DNA from: Candidatus Obscuribacter sp.
GTDB taxonomy: Bacteria > Cyanobacteriota > Vampirovibrionia > Obscuribacterales > Obscuribacteraceae
Direction: 5' to 3'
DNA length: 64,000 nucleotides
Assembly (NCBI GenBank): GCA_016718315.1
Contig: JADKDV010000004.1
Location: 682,001-746,000 of the forward strand
Part shown: in pieces, positions 16,960 through 26,129 of the stretch
How positions within the stretch are numbered: the first letter of the stretch is position 1
Layout of the letters: the number at the start of each line of letters is the position of its first letter
Notes under the pieces: generated by a model
Databases searched by the model: none
Seen by the model: the letters and a program-made list of their open reading frames with translations, nothing else
Told to the model about the DNA's origin: nothing
Program-made: the position numbers and the translations under genes

Positions 16960-18018
16960 ATGGATAAAAGTGTGTTAGACGAATCAGCTGCGCCAGTCTC
17001 CAGCCAATCAAGCGAGATAAAAGCTAAGGGGAGTGCTAAGAATTCCTCAGTGCGTATCGGCCTGCTTGTAGCTCTGGTGGCACTCTCTGCTGGTTTGGCT
17101 TTTGGTCTGCCGCATTTATTTGGCGGCAAAAAAGATGTTGCCACATCTGGACGCGGCGAAAAAGGCGCAGCTAATCGCCCTGTGCCTGTCACTACAGCTA
17201 TTGCCAAGGCTGGCACACTGCCAGTAGAGGTCCGCACCATTGGCAATGTCTTGCCTTATTCGGTGGTCAATGTCACTCCACAGGTGTCCGGTCAATTGCT
17301 CCAAGTGATGTTTAAGCAAGGCGACTATGTCAGTAAGGGTGATTTGTTATTTCAAATAGATCCGCGCGCCTATCAGGCTGCTCTGGATCAAGCGCTTGGT
17401 AATTTGCAGCGTGACAAAGCTATGCTCAAGCAAGCTCAAGCCAATCTCCAAAAAGACATCGCCCAGCAAGGTCAGGTCCAGGCCACTCTCAAGCGCGATA
17501 AAGTGCAAGCCAAGTTTGCCAATATCGAGCAAGACCGTTATCGCATGCTGGAGGAGCAGGGCGTCATCTCCATGGAGCAACGCCAGCAGATGAGCACCAA
17601 TGCTGTGACGGCAGAAGCGGCTGTGGAAGGCACCAAAAAAGCCATAGAAAATGCGCAGGCTATTTTGGAGGCAGACAAAGCTGCCATCGAGACAGCGCAG
17701 GGCACCATTGCTGCCGACAATGCCAGTGTTGAGACTGCTCGCATCCAGCTTGGCTTTACACAGATACGCTCGCCTATAACAGGGCGTACCGGCAGCCTCA
17801 ATGTCTATCCCGGCAATGTCGTCTCTGTGTCTAGCGGTATGACCGCGACGCCGCTTGTTACCATCGACCAGATTCAGCCTATCTATGTCAACTTTACTGT
17901 GCCGGAGGAGTACATCGATGCTCTGCGCCAGGCTCCAGGCCAAAGGCACACTCCAGGTCTCTATTCGCATCCAGGGCGACAAAGCGCAGCCACTCAAAGG
18001 CCAGGTCACCTTCCTTGA
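16960..18018 (+). CDS. RND membrane fusion protein (MdtA-like), N-terminal part before frameshift
   Basis: The periplasmic adaptor of a tripartite RND pump. It has a short cytoplasmic N-terminus, one membrane anchor (residues about 30-50, RIGLLVALVALSAGLAFGL), and a lipoyl half-motif PQVSGQLLQVMFKQGDYVSKGDLLFQIDP. A long Gln/Ala/Asp-rich coiled-coil hairpin follows, then the second lipoyl half ITGRTGSLNVYPGNVV and the start of the beta-barrel. True sequence ends near codon 324 (EEYIDALRQ). Residues after that in this frame are out-of-frame and stop at 18018. The remaining barrel and membrane-proximal domains continue in the +1 frame from 17933. Removing one G at 17931-17932 restores LRQLQAKGTLQV. 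The ATG at 16960 has GGA 6 bases upstream. Confidence 0.85.
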   Translation: MDKSVLDESAAPVSSQSSEIKAKGSAKNSSVRIGLLVALVALSAGLAFGLPHLFGGKKDVATSGRGEKGAANRPVPVTTAIAKAGTLPVEVRTIGNVLPYSVVNVTPQVSGQLLQVMFKQGDYVSKGDLLFQIDPRAYQAALDQALGNLQRDKAMLKQAQANLQKDIAQQGQVQATLKRDKVQAKFANIEQDRYRMLEEQGVISMEQRQQMSTNAVTAEAAVEGTKKAIENAQAILEADKAAIETAQGTIAADNASVETARIQLGFTQIRSPITGRTGSLNVYPGNVVSVSSGMTATPLVTIDQIQPIYVNFTVPEEYIDALRQAPGQRHTPGLYSHPGRQSAATQRPGHLP

Positions 18019-18388
18019 GCACACAGTCAACACCGGCACTGGTACCATCGCTATGCGCGCCGAGTTTGCTAACTCCGACAAAAAACTCTTTCCCGGTCAG
18101 TATATAGAGGTTATTCTCTCCATGCCTGCCGACAAGCCCTGTGTGCTTATCCCCACTGCGGCTGTGGAGACCACACAGCAGGGCAGCGCTGTTTATATAG
18201 TCAAAGAGGGCGGCACAGTTGACCTTCGTCCAGTCACAGTTTTGCGCAGCAAAGGCGATATCACCGGTGTCACCAGTGGCGTAGCTGTGGGTGACACTGT
18301 AGTCACGGATGGCACTATGCAGCTCAGTCCCGGAGCCCGTGTCTCAGTCACCAGCGATAAAGACAGGCCTGCTGGCAGGCGCCCATGA
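17933..18388 (+). CDS. RND membrane fusion protein (MdtA-like), C-terminal part after frameshift
   Basis: Continuation of the adaptor gene in the shifted frame, with no start codon of its own at the junction. It contains the rest of the beta-barrel (GKGQVTFLEHTVNTGTGTI-like region, MRAEFANSDKKLFPGQYIEVIL) and the membrane-proximal domain (VLIPTAAVETTQQGSAVYIV). These are the expected C-terminal blocks of MdtA/AcrA. Its TGA overlaps the ATG of the first pump gene (ATGA), as expected for an intact, translationally coupled operon. That supports an indel in the sequence or a very recent mutation rather than old decay. Confidence 0.8.
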   Translation, partial: LQAKGTLQVSIRIQGDKAQPLKGQVTFLEHTVNTGTGTIAMRAEFANSDKKLFPGQYIEVILSMPADKPCVLIPTAAVETTQQGSAVYIVKEGGTVDLRPVTVLRSKGDITGVTSGVAVGDTVVTDGTMQLSPGARVSVTSDKDRPAGRRP

Positions 18389-21300
18389 ATCTCTCGCAAG
18401 GCTTTATCTTGCGGCCAGTAATGACCACACTGGTCATGGCCGCCCTGATACTGTTTGGCGCTATTTCGTACTTTCAGCTGCCAGTCAATGATTTGCCTGC
18501 GGTAGACTTCCCCACTATTTCGGTGAGCGCCTCTCTGCCTGGTGCATCGCCTGAGACTATGGCGACTGCTGTGGCTACACCCCTGGAGAAGCAATTTAGC
18601 GGCATTGCTGGCATCGACAATATGACGTCGAGCAGCCAGACTGGCTCGACATCTGTGACCATGCAGTTTGATCTGTCGCGCAGCATTGACGGAGCCGCTG
18701 AGGATGTACAAGCAGCCATCGTAGCTTGTAGACCGATTTTGCCCAGCGGCATGCCCAGTATGCCGACCTTTCGCAAGGCCAATCCGGCAGACGCTCCCAT
18801 CCTATTTATAGCCTTAAGCTCTGATGTCATGCCCATGTACGCTGTCGATGAATACGCCGAAAACATCCTGGCGCCAAGGCTCTCCATGGTCGATGGTGTG
18901 GCGCAAGTGCAGGTATTTGGCTCGCAAATATATGCTCCCAGGGTGCAAGTCGACCCACGTAAATTGGCTGCGTATGGCATAGGCATAGATGAAGTCTCAC
19001 AGGCTGTCAAAAACGCCAATGTCAATTTGCCTACAGGTACGCTACACGGCGATACCAAAGCCTTTAACGTCAAAGTCAATGGACAGCTGCTCAATGCTGC
19101 TGCCTTTAGACCAATCATTATCACAATCAAGAACGGCGCACCAGTCAGGCTCTCGGATGTGGCCAATGTGATTGACTCGGTACAGACCGATAAAGTCGCT
19201 ACCTGGTTTAACAACAAGCGCGCTGTGGTGCTAGCGGTGCAGCGCCAGCCTAACAGTAATACCATCGAGATTGTCAAACAGATACGCAAGATGCTGCCGC
19301 AGTTTAGCGCTATTTTGCCGCCGTCTCTCAAAATGGACATCATGTTTGACCGCTCCAAATCTATCGAGCGCTCAGTGGATGACGTCAAATTTACACTGGT
19401 GTTGACGATACTACTGGTGGTGATGGTGATTTATTTGTTTTTGGGCAATATCTCCACCACTTTGATTGCTGCCGCCACCTTGCCTGTATCAGTGATTGGC
19501 ACTTTTGGCGCGATGAAACTCATGGGATTTACTATCAATAACATCTCACTGATGGCGCTTACTCTGGCTGTGGGCTTTGTTGTGGATGACGCTATTGTCG
19601 TCCTCGAAAACATCTACCGCCACGTCAAAAACGGCGAGCCACTAATGCAAGCCGCCTTGCATGGCTCAAAAGAAGTAAGCTTTACTATTGTCTCCATGAC
19701 AGTCTCGCTTGTGGCAGTGTTTTTGCCTATTTTGCTTATGGGCGGTGTCATTGGTCGCTTGTTTTTTCAGTTTGGCGCCACGCTCAGTATCGCTATTTTG
19801 ATCTCGGGTTTTGTGGCACTTTCGCTCACGCCCATGCTTTGCTCGCGCTTTTTAAAACCTGAGACCGAGGCCAACAAAAGCTGGGCTTCGCGTCAATCAG
19901 ACCGTTTTATTGGTGGGCTATTGTCGCTCTACGAGCGCACTCTCAAATTTGCCTTGCACCACAGGCTCTATGTAGTCATCTCGTTTGTGGGCATGCTCAT
20001 TTTGAGTGGTGTGCTCATTGTGGTCACACCCAAAGGCTTTATGCCGACAGAGGACACCGGGCAGATTAGCGCTACTACCCAGGCCAAAGAGGGCATCGCC
20101 TTTGAGGAGATGATCAAGCACCAGGCAAAAGTCTCAGATATCGTGGCGCGCGACCCCAACGTACAATCGATGATGTCCAGTGTGGGCGCTGGTGGTCCTG
20201 GTGGTAGCGGTAACCAGGGACGACTGATGGTCGTGCTCAAGCCGCTTGGTGAGCGCAAAATGAAAGCCGACGATATCATCGCCGACCTGCGCAAAAAGAC
20301 CGGACGCATACCCGGCATCAAGCTCTTTATGCAAAACCCGCCTGCTATCCGCATCGGTGGCGCGCAGAGCAAAGCGATGTATCAGCTCAGTCTCTCTTGC
20401 AATGATCTGGATTTGCTCTACAAGTCAGGCGACAAGCTGGAGGAAGCACTTAAAAAAGTGCCAGGGCTGGCTGACGTCAATAGTGATTTGCAGATGAAGA
20501 GCCCCGAGCTAAATGTCAAAATCGATAGAGACAAAATTGCCAAGCTGGGGCTTTCTATGTCCAAGGTGCAGGACGCTCTGGGCGCTGCCTATGGGGCTCG
20601 GCAGGTCTCAGTGATCTATACCGACACCAATCAATACTGGGTCATCCTGGAGGTCGCTCCTGAGTTTTATCGCGACCCCAGTATGCTCAACTGGCTGCGC
20701 ATCCGCACCCCTACTGGGGATCTTATCCCGCTTGAGACCATCGCCACGATGTATACAGACTCCGGTCCACAGCAGATCAATCACGTCGGGCAGTTTCCTG
20801 CCATCATGCTCTCCTTTAACTTACAGCCCGGTGTCTCGCTCTCCGATGGTGTGGAGCGTGTCAAGGCAGTCGCTGCCGAGGTTTTGCCGCCAGAAGTAAG
20901 CTTTAGCTTTAGGGGCAATGCCCAGATGTTTGAAAGCTCCACCAGCAGTCTTGGTGTGCTTTTGCTTATCTCCATAATGGTTATCTATATCACCCTGGGC
21001 ATTCTTTATGAGAGCTATATCCATCCTATAACCATCCTTACAGGATTGCCATCAGCGGCTCTTGGTGGCTTACTGATACTCTTTATCTTTCACCGAGATC
21101 TCGACCTTTATGGCTTTTTAGGATTGATTTTGTTGATTGGCATCGTCAAAAAAAATGCCATCATGATGATTGACTTTGCCGTAGAAAAGCAGCGCCATGA
21201 CCAGGTCACGGCTGAAGAAGCGATTTTTGAGGCGTGTATTGTGCGCTTTAGACCAATCATGATGACTACATTGGCGGCGATAATGGGCAGTGTACCAATC

Positions 21301-21492
21301 GCTATAGCCGCTGGTCAGGGTGCTGAGTCCAGGCAGCCTCTCGGTCTTACAATCGTGGGCGGACTATTGGTATCGCAGATAGTGACTCTGTATTTTACGC
21401 CTGTGTTTTATATCTACCTGGAACAGCTCAAAAATTGGCGCAAGAGTCCAGGTCGGGGTCCAGGTAGTGGCTCACAACCAAAAGCTGTCTAG
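18385..21492 (+). CDS. RND efflux permease, MdtB-like
   Basis: A 1035-residue HAE1-type RND pump of full length. It shows the duplicated layout of six membrane helices with a large periplasmic loop after the first and seventh. Proton-relay residues are visible: the Asp pair in GFVVDDAIVVLENIYRH (helix 4) and Lys in GIVKKNAIMMIDFA (helix 10). It starts FILRPVMTTLVMAALILFGAISYFQLPVNDLP, the standard opening. It is coupled to the adaptor gene by ATGA and followed 14 bases later by a second pump gene, the MdtABC arrangement in which two different permeases form a heterotrimer. No outer-membrane TolC gene is in the window. The substrate cannot be inferred. Confidence 0.93.
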   Translation: MNLSQGFILRPVMTTLVMAALILFGAISYFQLPVNDLPAVDFPTISVSASLPGASPETMATAVATPLEKQFSGIAGIDNMTSSSQTGSTSVTMQFDLSRSIDGAAEDVQAAIVACRPILPSGMPSMPTFRKANPADAPILFIALSSDVMPMYAVDEYAENILAPRLSMVDGVAQVQVFGSQIYAPRVQVDPRKLAAYGIGIDEVSQAVKNANVNLPTGTLHGDTKAFNVKVNGQLLNAAAFRPIIITIKNGAPVRLSDVANVIDSVQTDKVATWFNNKRAVVLAVQRQPNSNTIEIVKQIRKMLPQFSAILPPSLKMDIMFDRSKSIERSVDDVKFTLVLTILLVVMVIYLFLGNISTTLIAAATLPVSVIGTFGAMKLMGFTINNISLMALTLAVGFVVDDAIVVLENIYRHVKNGEPLMQAALHGSKEVSFTIVSMTVSLVAVFLPILLMGGVIGRLFFQFGATLSIAILISGFVALSLTPMLCSRFLKPETEANKSWASRQSDRFIGGLLSLYERTLKFALHHRLYVVISFVGMLILSGVLIVVTPKGFMPTEDTGQISATTQAKEGIAFEEMIKHQAKVSDIVARDPNVQSMMSSVGAGGPGGSGNQGRLMVVLKPLGERKMKADDIIADLRKKTGRIPGIKLFMQNPPAIRIGGAQSKAMYQLSLSCNDLDLLYKSGDKLEEALKKVPGLADVNSDLQMKSPELNVKIDRDKIAKLGLSMSKVQDALGAAYGARQVSVIYTDTNQYWVILEVAPEFYRDPSMLNWLRIRTPTGDLIPLETIATMYTDSGPQQINHVGQFPAIMLSFNLQPGVSLSDGVERVKAVAAEVLPPEVSFSFRGNAQMFESSTSSLGVLLLISIMVIYITLGILYESYIHPITILTGLPSAALGGLLILFIFHRDLDLYGFLGLILLIGIVKKNAIMMIDFAVEKQRHDQVTAEEAIFEACIVRFRPIMMTTLAAIMGSVPIAIAAGQGAESRQPLGLTIVGGLLVSQIVTLYFTPVFYIYLEQLKNWRKSPGRGPGSGSQPKAV

Positions 21493-21506
21493 GTGCAAAG
21501 TCAGTA

Positions 21507-24500
21507 GTGAATATAGGCGGACTCTTTATCACTCGCCCGGTCATGACTACTCTGGTCATGATTGCTATCACGCTCTTTGGTTTGATTGGTTATTTTCAAC
21601 TGCCCATTAGCAATTTGCCAAACGTGGACTTCCCCACATTGCAAGTCACAGCCGGACTCCCCGGGGCATCGGCTGAGACTATGGCTAGTGCTGTCAGTAT
21701 CCCTCTGGAGAAGCAATTTGCCACGATCTCGGGACTGAGCGAGATGACCTCGTCAAGCACCATGGGGCAGTCGCAAATCACACTGCAATTTGAAAACTCC
21801 CGCAATATGGATGGTGCCTCTCTCGATGTGCAGGCAGCGATCACTGCGGCTAGCAAACAGTTGCCCACGCAGATGCCTCAGCCGCCCACCTTTGCCAAGG
21901 TCAACCCGGCGGCTCAACCAATAATCTATCTGGCTGTCAGCAGTCCGACCTTGCCTCTGCATGAGACTGACTATTATGCTGAAACTATCCTTGCTCAGCG
22001 CATCTCTCGTATCGCTGGTGTGGCTCAGGTGCAGATTAACGGCTCGCAGCAGTTTGCTGTGCGTGTGCAGGTGGACCCGCGCAGACTCAGCTCCTATGGG
22101 CTGGGGATCAATGATGTGGCTACCGCTGTCAATGACGCCAACCAAAACCAACCTACTGGTACGATGTGGGGGCGTAGTCAGGCTTATACGATTAAGTCAG
22201 ATGGGCAGTTGCTCAGTGCACAGGCTTATTCACCGATTGTTATCGCCACCAAATCCGGTGTGCCCATCCGTCTCAATCAAGTCGCCAATGTCATCGACAG
22301 TGTGCAAAACGACAAGCTAGAGGGTACATACAACGGACAGCCAGCCATCATCCTGGCAGTCCTGAGACAGCCTGGCGCTAATACCATCCAGTTAGTCAAC
22401 AGTATCAAGGCACTGATGCCGCAGCTCAGCGCAATGCTGCCCAAGAGTGTCAAAGTCGATGTGCTTTACGACCAGTCGCAGTCTATCCGCGAGTCTGTGG
22501 ATGATGTGCAGTTTACTTTGGTCCTGACTGTTATCCTGGTGGTGCTTGTTATATTTGTCTTTTTAGGCTCGCTCTCCGCCACTATCATCCCCTCACTAGC
22601 ATTGCCTGTATCTATCATCGGTACATTTGCAGTGATGAAGATGCTGGGATTTAGCCTCAACAACCTCACGCTCATGGCGCTGTCACTCTCTGTAGGCTTT
22701 GTTGTCGACGATGCCATCGTCATGTTAGAAAACATCGTGCGTCATATGGAGATGGGCAAAACCTCTATGCAGGCTGCTCTAGACGGCGCAAAAGAGATTG
22801 GTTTTACAATCGTCTCGATGACTATATCGCTGGTTGCTGTGTTTATACCGGTGTTGTTTTTGCCGGGTGTGGTGGGCAAGCTCTTTAATGAATTTGCCGT
22901 GACTATATCGGCAGCGATTTTGATTTCTGGTGTGATTGCGCTGTCGTTTAGTCCGATGCTCTGTAGCCGTCTGCTCAAGCACAAGCCCGGAGCGCCAGGC
23001 TCGGATGGTTATGGTGATAAAGGACCAGTCAAACGCAGTCTCTCGGATCAGTTTTTTGATAAGTTGTCCGATGCTTACAGATGGTCGCTCGACCTGGCTC
23101 TCAGTCACAAACCTGTTGTTATGATGGTCTTTGCCGGTATGTTGATTGGCACTGGCATACTGTTTACTATTATCCCCAAAGGCTTTATGCCTGAGGAGGA
23201 CACCAGTCAAATTGTGGCCATGACCTCAGCGGGCAAAGGTGCGTCCTTTGAGGCTATGCGCAAAGCACACGCCAAACTGGTCGACATCGTCCTCAAAGAC
23301 CCCAATGTGCAGTCGGTTATGTCCAGTATCGGCGTGGGCAATGGCAGCCCCAATATGACCCTCAATCAAGGGCGGCTGCTTATCGTGCTTAAGAGCCGCA
23401 AGCAGCGCAAACTCAAGGTCGACGAAGTTATTACTGAGCTAAATGCTAAGCTCGCTAATATCAGAGACATCAATGCTTATCTGCAAAATCCGCCTACAAT
23501 AACCATCGGCGGCAGACAGACTAAGAGTTTGTATCAATACACCTTGTCGAGTCCAGATATGAAGGTCCTCTACAAGACCGCTGGCGAAGTCAAAGAACGG
23601 ATTAGCAAGCTGCCTGGTCTCATCGATATCGCAAGCGATCTAGAAGTCGACAATCCCGAAGTACACGTTAAAATCGACCGCGACCGCATGGCGATGCTGG
23701 GGCTCAGCATGCAGCAAGTGGAGGATGCGCTAAATAGTGCTTACTCTGCCAGACAAATTTCGACTATGTACACCAGCACCAATCAAAACTGGGTAATTAT
23801 TGAGGTCGAGCCGCGCTATTACCGCGGACCGCGCGCCCTCAACTCACTCTATCTGCGCACCACTGCTGGTGTGCTTATCCCTCTTGATACGATTGCCACA
23901 ATGGACCTCAGTACTGGTCCTTTGTTGGTTAACCACCAGGGGCAATTTCCTTCAGTCACTCTTTCTTTTAACCTCGCTCCCGGTGCCTCTCTGGGTGACG
24001 CTGTCGATGCTATCGGCAAAGTCGCCAAAGAGGTCGTGCCAGCATCTGTGTCTGTGGGATTTCAGGGGACAGCGCAGGCATTTGAAGAATCATTTGGCAA
24101 TATGTGGGTGCTGTTGCTTTTGGCTGTGGTCGTTATTTATATGGTGCTGGGCATACTCTACGAGAGCTTTATCCATCCCATCACTATCCTCTCTGGTTTG
24201 CCCTCTGCGGGACTGGGTGCGCTTTTGACTCTGCTTATCACCAATCGCGCTCTTGATGTATACGGCATCCTGGGCTTGATTATGCTTATCGGTATCGTCA
24301 AAAAGAACGCCATCATGATGATCGACTTTGCTGTGGAGACTGAGCGTGCCGGTAATCTCACCGCTGAGAAGTCTATTTATCTAGCCTGCATGACTAGATT
24401 TAGACCAATTATGATGACCACATTGGCGGCTCTCATGGGCGCTGTGCCCATCGCCATCGGTTTTGGTCCGGGAGCGGAGTCCAGGCAGCCGCTGGGTCTG

Positions 24501-24638
24501 ACTATCGTGGGTGGTCTTTTGGTCTCGCAGCTTGTGACGCTCTATATCACGCCTGTGTTTTACATCTATTTAGATCGTTTTGCCGGACGCAAACATCAAG
24601 ATGTGCCAGCCGCAATCGAAGTGCCTGGGGGAGTTTAG
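21507..24638 (+). CDS. RND efflux permease, MdtC-like
   Basis: A second full-length (1043-residue) RND permease, starting with GTG 14 bases after the first. It keeps the helix-4 Asp pair (GFVVDDAIVMLENIVRH), the helix-10 Lys (GIVKKNAIMMIDFA) and the C-terminal signature FGPGAESRQPLGLTIVGGLLVSQLVTLYITPVFYIYLD. It is a clear paralogue of the first pump. Two unlike permeases after one adaptor is the hallmark of MdtABC-type systems, where both subunits are needed for drug or bile-salt export; here they could equally export an endogenous lipid or metabolite. No terminator with a U-tract was found downstream; a GGACC-CTCA-GGTCC hairpin lies at 24706-24719. Confidence 0.93.
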   Translation: MNIGGLFITRPVMTTLVMIAITLFGLIGYFQLPISNLPNVDFPTLQVTAGLPGASAETMASAVSIPLEKQFATISGLSEMTSSSTMGQSQITLQFENSRNMDGASLDVQAAITAASKQLPTQMPQPPTFAKVNPAAQPIIYLAVSSPTLPLHETDYYAETILAQRISRIAGVAQVQINGSQQFAVRVQVDPRRLSSYGLGINDVATAVNDANQNQPTGTMWGRSQAYTIKSDGQLLSAQAYSPIVIATKSGVPIRLNQVANVIDSVQNDKLEGTYNGQPAIILAVLRQPGANTIQLVNSIKALMPQLSAMLPKSVKVDVLYDQSQSIRESVDDVQFTLVLTVILVVLVIFVFLGSLSATIIPSLALPVSIIGTFAVMKMLGFSLNNLTLMALSLSVGFVVDDAIVMLENIVRHMEMGKTSMQAALDGAKEIGFTIVSMTISLVAVFIPVLFLPGVVGKLFNEFAVTISAAILISGVIALSFSPMLCSRLLKHKPGAPGSDGYGDKGPVKRSLSDQFFDKLSDAYRWSLDLALSHKPVVMMVFAGMLIGTGILFTIIPKGFMPEEDTSQIVAMTSAGKGASFEAMRKAHAKLVDIVLKDPNVQSVMSSIGVGNGSPNMTLNQGRLLIVLKSRKQRKLKVDEVITELNAKLANIRDINAYLQNPPTITIGGRQTKSLYQYTLSSPDMKVLYKTAGEVKERISKLPGLIDIASDLEVDNPEVHVKIDRDRMAMLGLSMQQVEDALNSAYSARQISTMYTSTNQNWVIIEVEPRYYRGPRALNSLYLRTTAGVLIPLDTIATMDLSTGPLLVNHQGQFPSVTLSFNLAPGASLGDAVDAIGKVAKEVVPASVSVGFQGTAQAFEESFGNMWVLLLLAVVVIYMVLGILYESFIHPITILSGLPSAGLGALLTLLITNRALDVYGILGLIMLIGIVKKNAIMMIDFAVETERAGNLTAEKSIYLACMTRFRPIMMTTLAALMGAVPIAIGFGPGAESRQPLGLTIVGGLLVSQLVTLYITPVFYIYLDRFAGRKHQDVPAAIEVPGGV

Positions 24639-24749
24639 TCTTCCGGCTGTGGTAGGGCTATTGCGGTATCGTGGGTCGGTTTGTCTGGTCCTTAATGGGC
24701 GTGGGTGGACCCTCAGGTCCTAAATTATCAGCTATGTGGGTGATTGATA

Positions 24750-25106
24750 ATGCCGAATTTGAAGGACATTGAAAAGCAGGCGGCTAAGCTGATGGGACTA
24801 TCTCAAAAGTCCATTGGTAAGACGCAGGCACGCAAGGAGTTCTTTCCACTAGTTGATGCCCTAAATGCTTCTGCTTCTTCGGTTGAGATTACTGATCACG
24901 ATAAACCTGTTGCCGTAATTATGAGTTATCAAAATTATGTTGCTCTTACTGCCAAGCTGTGTATGCTCTCAAAGCAGCATACTGTGTCTGAGGTTCCAAA
25001 TCTAATCGGCTCAATCAAAATTAGAACGAATAATCTTGAGGCTGCTAGTCAAAGAGCGTCTGACATCTTTGCTAAATCGCTCAAGGACACTCGCAAGAAG
25101 TTATGA
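24750..25106 (+). CDS. Phd/YefM-type antitoxin
   Basis: A small protein of about 118 residues with the Phd/YefM core: IGKTQARKEFFPLVDAL, then VEITDHDKPVAVIMSYQNYVAL, which is the DNA-binding fold that autoregulates toxin-antitoxin operons. The C-terminal 40 residues are a charged helix that would bind the toxin. An earlier TTG at 24744 is also possible. The stop overlaps the start of the PIN-domain gene by 4 bases, the standard TA layout. The toxin appears to be truncated, so the antitoxin may be an orphan in practice. Confidence 0.8.
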   Translation: MPNLKDIEKQAAKLMGLSQKSIGKTQARKEFFPLVDALNASASSVEITDHDKPVAVIMSYQNYVALTAKLCMLSKQHTVSEVPNLIGSIKIRTNNLEAASQRASDIFAKSLKDTRKKL

Positions 25107-25429
25107 CAGAGAAACTGTTAGTTACAGATACTCATCCAGTCATTTACTTCTTCTGTGATGGCGGAAGAAGGCTGAGCAAAAAAGCCTTGACTGCTTTTAG
25201 GGAAGCTGTATCGGGCACTAAGACTGTTCTTTTTGTCCCTGTCCCGGTGCTCTGGGAGTTGTCTATTTTAGTCGAGAATGGAGATATAGAGCTTGATATG
25301 GCCTTTTCGGATTGGATAGATAATCTATTTCGGTATCCTGCCATTAATCCATTGCCTTTTGATGTAGACATAGTAAAGGTTTTTCATGATGTTCGATTTC
25401 ATAATGATCCTTTTTACCGTTCCCTATAA
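25103..25429 (+). pseudogene. PIN-domain (VapC-like) toxin, C-terminally truncated
   Basis: The 108-residue frame begins as a PIN RNase: TDTHPVIYFF with the first catalytic Asp (residue 9), the central Glu in LWELSILVENGDI, and LPFDVDIVKVFHDVRFHNDPF. In VapC proteins the last motif reads DPFDR and is followed by about 25 residues (LIVATA...LPLITAD) carrying further acidic residues. Here it reads DPFYRSL and stops. I checked the other two frames downstream and neither encodes the missing segment, so this is not a single-base error. The protein therefore lacks its final strand and helix and is probably inactive, or acts only as a binding partner of the antitoxin that overlaps its start. Confidence 0.65.
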
Positions 25430-25638
25430 GTTACCTGCTTTGCAGATGGACCTGAGCCTCTAGATTTCAAACGATCAGAAGATGCATGAACATAAGCCGT
25501 GCAAACTTTTTTGGGATTAGGAGTATGAGATTCCGGTGCACATAGCCCGCGTGCGAAGAAATTAACCGGAGTGATAACTTCAGTTATGGCACCGTGGGCT
25601 GTTTGATCGTATTGTGGGGGTTTTTCCCATTTAGCCTA

Positions 25639-25666
25639 TTGTCAACTCTTTATTTTTGATCATAAT
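25639..25666 (+). promoter_or_regulatory. Sigma70-type promoter upstream of the GGA-rich region
   Basis: TTGTCA at 25639-25644, a 16-base spacer, then CATAAT at 25661-25666. Transcription would start near 25673 and enter about 450 bases with no good open frame before the gene at 26130. Confidence 0.5.
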
Positions 25667-25672
25667 AGACAC

Positions 25673-26030
25673 ATGCAATCGCAAAGCGCGTTGGATTTAA
25701 ACAAAGAAAACTAGACATTTTGCAGAGTCAATCTGACAAAAATAAAAGTCTGGGCATAAGTCCTGAAAGGACGTAGATCATACCGTTTTGCCCTGAGCAA
25801 GGCATCCCATTAAAATCAAAACCGAAGACAGATAGAGCCGCTAAGGAGGCGTAACAGCATGGGCAGTCTGTCGGAGCCATGTGCACGTATTTATATCGCG
25901 AAATCATATAAGGAGTGACCGCTTATATTGCGTTATTTATTTGAGCTGTCGGAGGCAGCATCTTAGACATTGCACAAATGGCCCCAACCGGTGACCAGCG
26001 CTCAGGAGGTGACTCGCGACTGGTCCCAAG
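25673..26030 (+). ncRNA. Candidate structured RNA with GGA-presenting hairpins
   Basis: This 360-base stretch has no protein-like frame but a run of local hairpins. They are GTCCT/AGGAC (25760-25772), TGCC/GGCA (25789-25804), CGC-TAAGGAG-GCG (25839-25851), CATGG(G)C/GCCATG with loop ending CGGA (25858-25881) and ATATAAG/CTTATAT (25906-25928). Two more follow: GCTG-TCGGAGG-CAGC (25945-25959) and GACCA..TGGTC enclosing TCA-GGAGG-TGA (25993-26025). Four of the seven place GGA in the loop, one at the stem-loop junction and one in a stem. Such repeated GGA loops are typical of CsrB/RsmZ-type RNAs that sequester CsrA, though here they could also bind anti-Shine-Dalgarno sequence. No clear terminator follows, so it might be a long 5' leader of the gene at 26130. 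No known family was recognised. Confidence 0.35.
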
Positions 26031-26129
26031 GCAACCTTACTAACAATCAAAGTTTTGGCAGCACTCTTTTACCTATGAGTAGCCAGTAACAGTTACCATA
26101 GATGCTGACTCTATGGAGAGATAACTACA

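Noticed and set aside
17347..18081. Long minus-strand frame (244 codons) opposite the efflux adaptor
   Set aside because: Antisense shadow of a clearly recognisable membrane fusion protein.
24700..24725. GGACC-CTCA-GGTCC hairpin as the terminator of the efflux operon
   Set aside because: Only five base pairs and no U-tract.
25430..26129. tmRNA, RNase P RNA or 6S RNA in the gap
   Set aside because: No tRNA-like ends, no GAGGAAAGUC core and no long 6S-type bubble were found.
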